Positions 33,357 through 33,897 of a DNA stretch of 33,897 bases are shown piece after piece; positions within the stretch are counted from its first letter, which is position 1; every line of letters begins with the position of its first letter. A model generated the notes under the pieces. The model saw only the letters and a list, made by a program, of their open reading frames with translations, was not told the origin of the DNA and did not search any database. This DNA is from Desulfosporosinus cupriresistens (GTDB lineage Bacteria; Bacillota; Desulfitobacteriia; Desulfitobacteriales; Desulfitobacteriaceae): contig NZ_MASS01000047.1 of assembly GCF_001707885.1 (NCBI RefSeq), positions 1-33,897 of the forward strand, written 5' to 3'. Position numbers and translations under genes: made by a program.

Positions 33357-33485
33357 ATGCCAGTACCGACAAGTGATGGTAAGTTTGTGCATTGTTCCTT
33401 TTGCAACCAAAGATTCCGCTTTGGATATGATGCTAGTAACCATGAAAAAGAAAAGCATGCGGATCAGTTGCAATCTTTGAATTAA
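33357..33485 (+). CDS. 42-residue C2H2 zinc-finger protein
   Basis: The protein starts MPVPTSDGKFVH and then reads CSFCNQRF, with Cys-X2-Cys, twelve residues, His, four residues, His. That is the classical C2H2 spacing, and F18/F20 with Y24 could supply the hydrophobic core. The ATG at 33357 follows AAGGAGGTGG, one of the strongest ribosome sites here, and TATAAT lies at 33329-33334. A longer reading from 33045 crosses the promoter and is spurious. It could bind DNA, RNA or protein; no partner is evident. Confidence 0.75.
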   Translation: MPVPTSDGKFVHCSFCNQRFRFGYDASNHEKEKHADQLQSLN

Positions 33486-33675
33486 TTCTATGCTAATTTT
33501 ATAACGTAATCTATGAAAACGTAAGCTGTCGAGACAAATGACTTTCGTTTCTTTTTCTAACGATTGACTCACTTGAGTGTTTGCTTTCAAGTCTTTTTCA
33601 CCTTATAGCTCCTCGAATTACAAAGCTGAGACCACATATCACCAAGTGACTACCTTATGTAGGTTCTTACTTGTT

Positions 33676-33895
33676 TCGCAGCAGTGACCAAAGTTTCTAG
33701 GGGCTTGCACCCCAAGTATCATCGGCCCTGAAACGAAAGGCGGACGAGCTTTTCGCCACACTGCGACTCGTAACGCATACTCCAGCAATGTAACGATAAG
33801 CGGACGAGCTTATCGCCACACTGCGTCCCGAAACAAATTCTCCTGCAGTGTGGATCCCGAACGGGTGGAACCCCAGCCCCAGTCGCTTCTATTCA
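33676..33895 (-). rRNA. 5S rRNA-derived element with a large internal expansion (possibly a pseudogene)
   Basis: The minus strand carries CAGGGCCGATGATACTTGG and then GGTGCAAGCCCCTAG, which match the 3' half of Clostridia 5S rRNA almost base for base, followed by a diverged GGTCACTGC end. At the other side, CCACCCGTTC and GGGATCCACAC resemble the 5' half. Between them, where the helix III-II strand should be, lie about 110 extra bases of two tandem units. The closing helix I is not convincing, so it may be inactive. The right edge of the window cuts just past it. Confidence 0.55.
33732..33852. repeat. Two tandem ~60-bp structured repeat units
   Basis: Unit 1 (33732-33790) and unit 2 (33791-33852) share AACGA.A..CGGACGAGCTT and CGCCACACTGCG. 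Each has a hairpin with loop GGACGA: GATAAGC/GCTTATC in unit 2, and CGAAAGGC/GCTTTTCG in unit 1. A second stem, CCACACTGC/GCAGTGTGG, is perfect in unit 2 and partial in unit 1. Confidence 0.75.
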
Positions 33896-33897
33896 TA

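Noticed and set aside
33045..33485. 146-codon reading that includes the zinc-finger protein
   Set aside because: The first 104 codons are antisense to the small membrane protein and cross the promoter; the strong ribosome site fixes the start at 33357.

Overview
The window looks like chromosomal DNA of a low-to-moderate GC, spore-forming Clostridia member, most like Desulfosporosinus/Desulfitobacterium (Peptococcaceae). The reasons are three T-box-controlled aminoacyl-tRNA synthetase loci, an infC-rpmI-rplT operon with an L20-type leader, a YtxC-family protein next to thrS, a GerAB-type germinant permease, and 5S-derived sequence at the right edge that resembles that group. The genus is inferred from remembered sequence character, not from a search. 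Both edges carry rRNA-related sequence: a leftward rRNA leader with two promoters at 1-220 and a 5S-derived element at about 33676-33895. The window could therefore be a whole contig bounded by rRNA repeats.

Layout. 1-377: leader and tandem promoters of a leftward rRNA operon, plus a 14-bp inverted repeat. 378-2013: tyrS with a Tyr T-box. 2145-4814: class A penicillin-binding protein, the only rightward gene of the left half. 4977-9966: mutS2 and a long U32 peptidase-family protein. 10121-10294: first copy of a 160-bp terminal-inverted-repeat element. 10293-15896: accessory block with a small exported protein, an alkaline-phosphatase-superfamily metalloenzyme, a BenE-type transporter with paired operator-like repeats, an XRE-cupin regulator, a heptad-repeat coiled-coil protein and a family 2 glycosyltransferase. 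16450-25322: translation block, all leftward, with zapA, pheT, pheS (Phe T-box), an rRNA methyltransferase, rplT, rpmI, infC (AUU start, L20 leader) and thrS (Thr T-box). 25319-26191: ytxC.

26192-30650 is a loose, partly decayed region. It holds a DUF4282-like membrane protein, a lone gerAB, a histidine kinase reduced to its ATPase domain, a YczE-like membrane protein, a phage terminase C-terminal remnant and the second copy of the 160-bp element. 30651-31390: a seven-gene tRNA operon (Val-TAC, Asp, Phe, Gly, Cys, Leu-TAA, Val-GAC in transcription order) with a near-consensus promoter and a UUCG terminator. 31502-33485: a membrane glycosyltransferase, a two-helix membrane protein and a 42-residue C2H2 zinc-finger protein.

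Much of the window is translation machinery under RNA-based control: T-boxes sense uncharged Tyr, Phe and Thr tRNAs, and L20 probably controls its own operon through the infC leader. The least ordinary items are the expanded 5S-like element with two structured ~60-bp tandem units at the right edge, the tiny zinc-finger protein, and the mobile-looking 160-bp repeat pair. I found no CRISPR array, no intact transposase gene and no recognisable defence or biosynthetic cluster.
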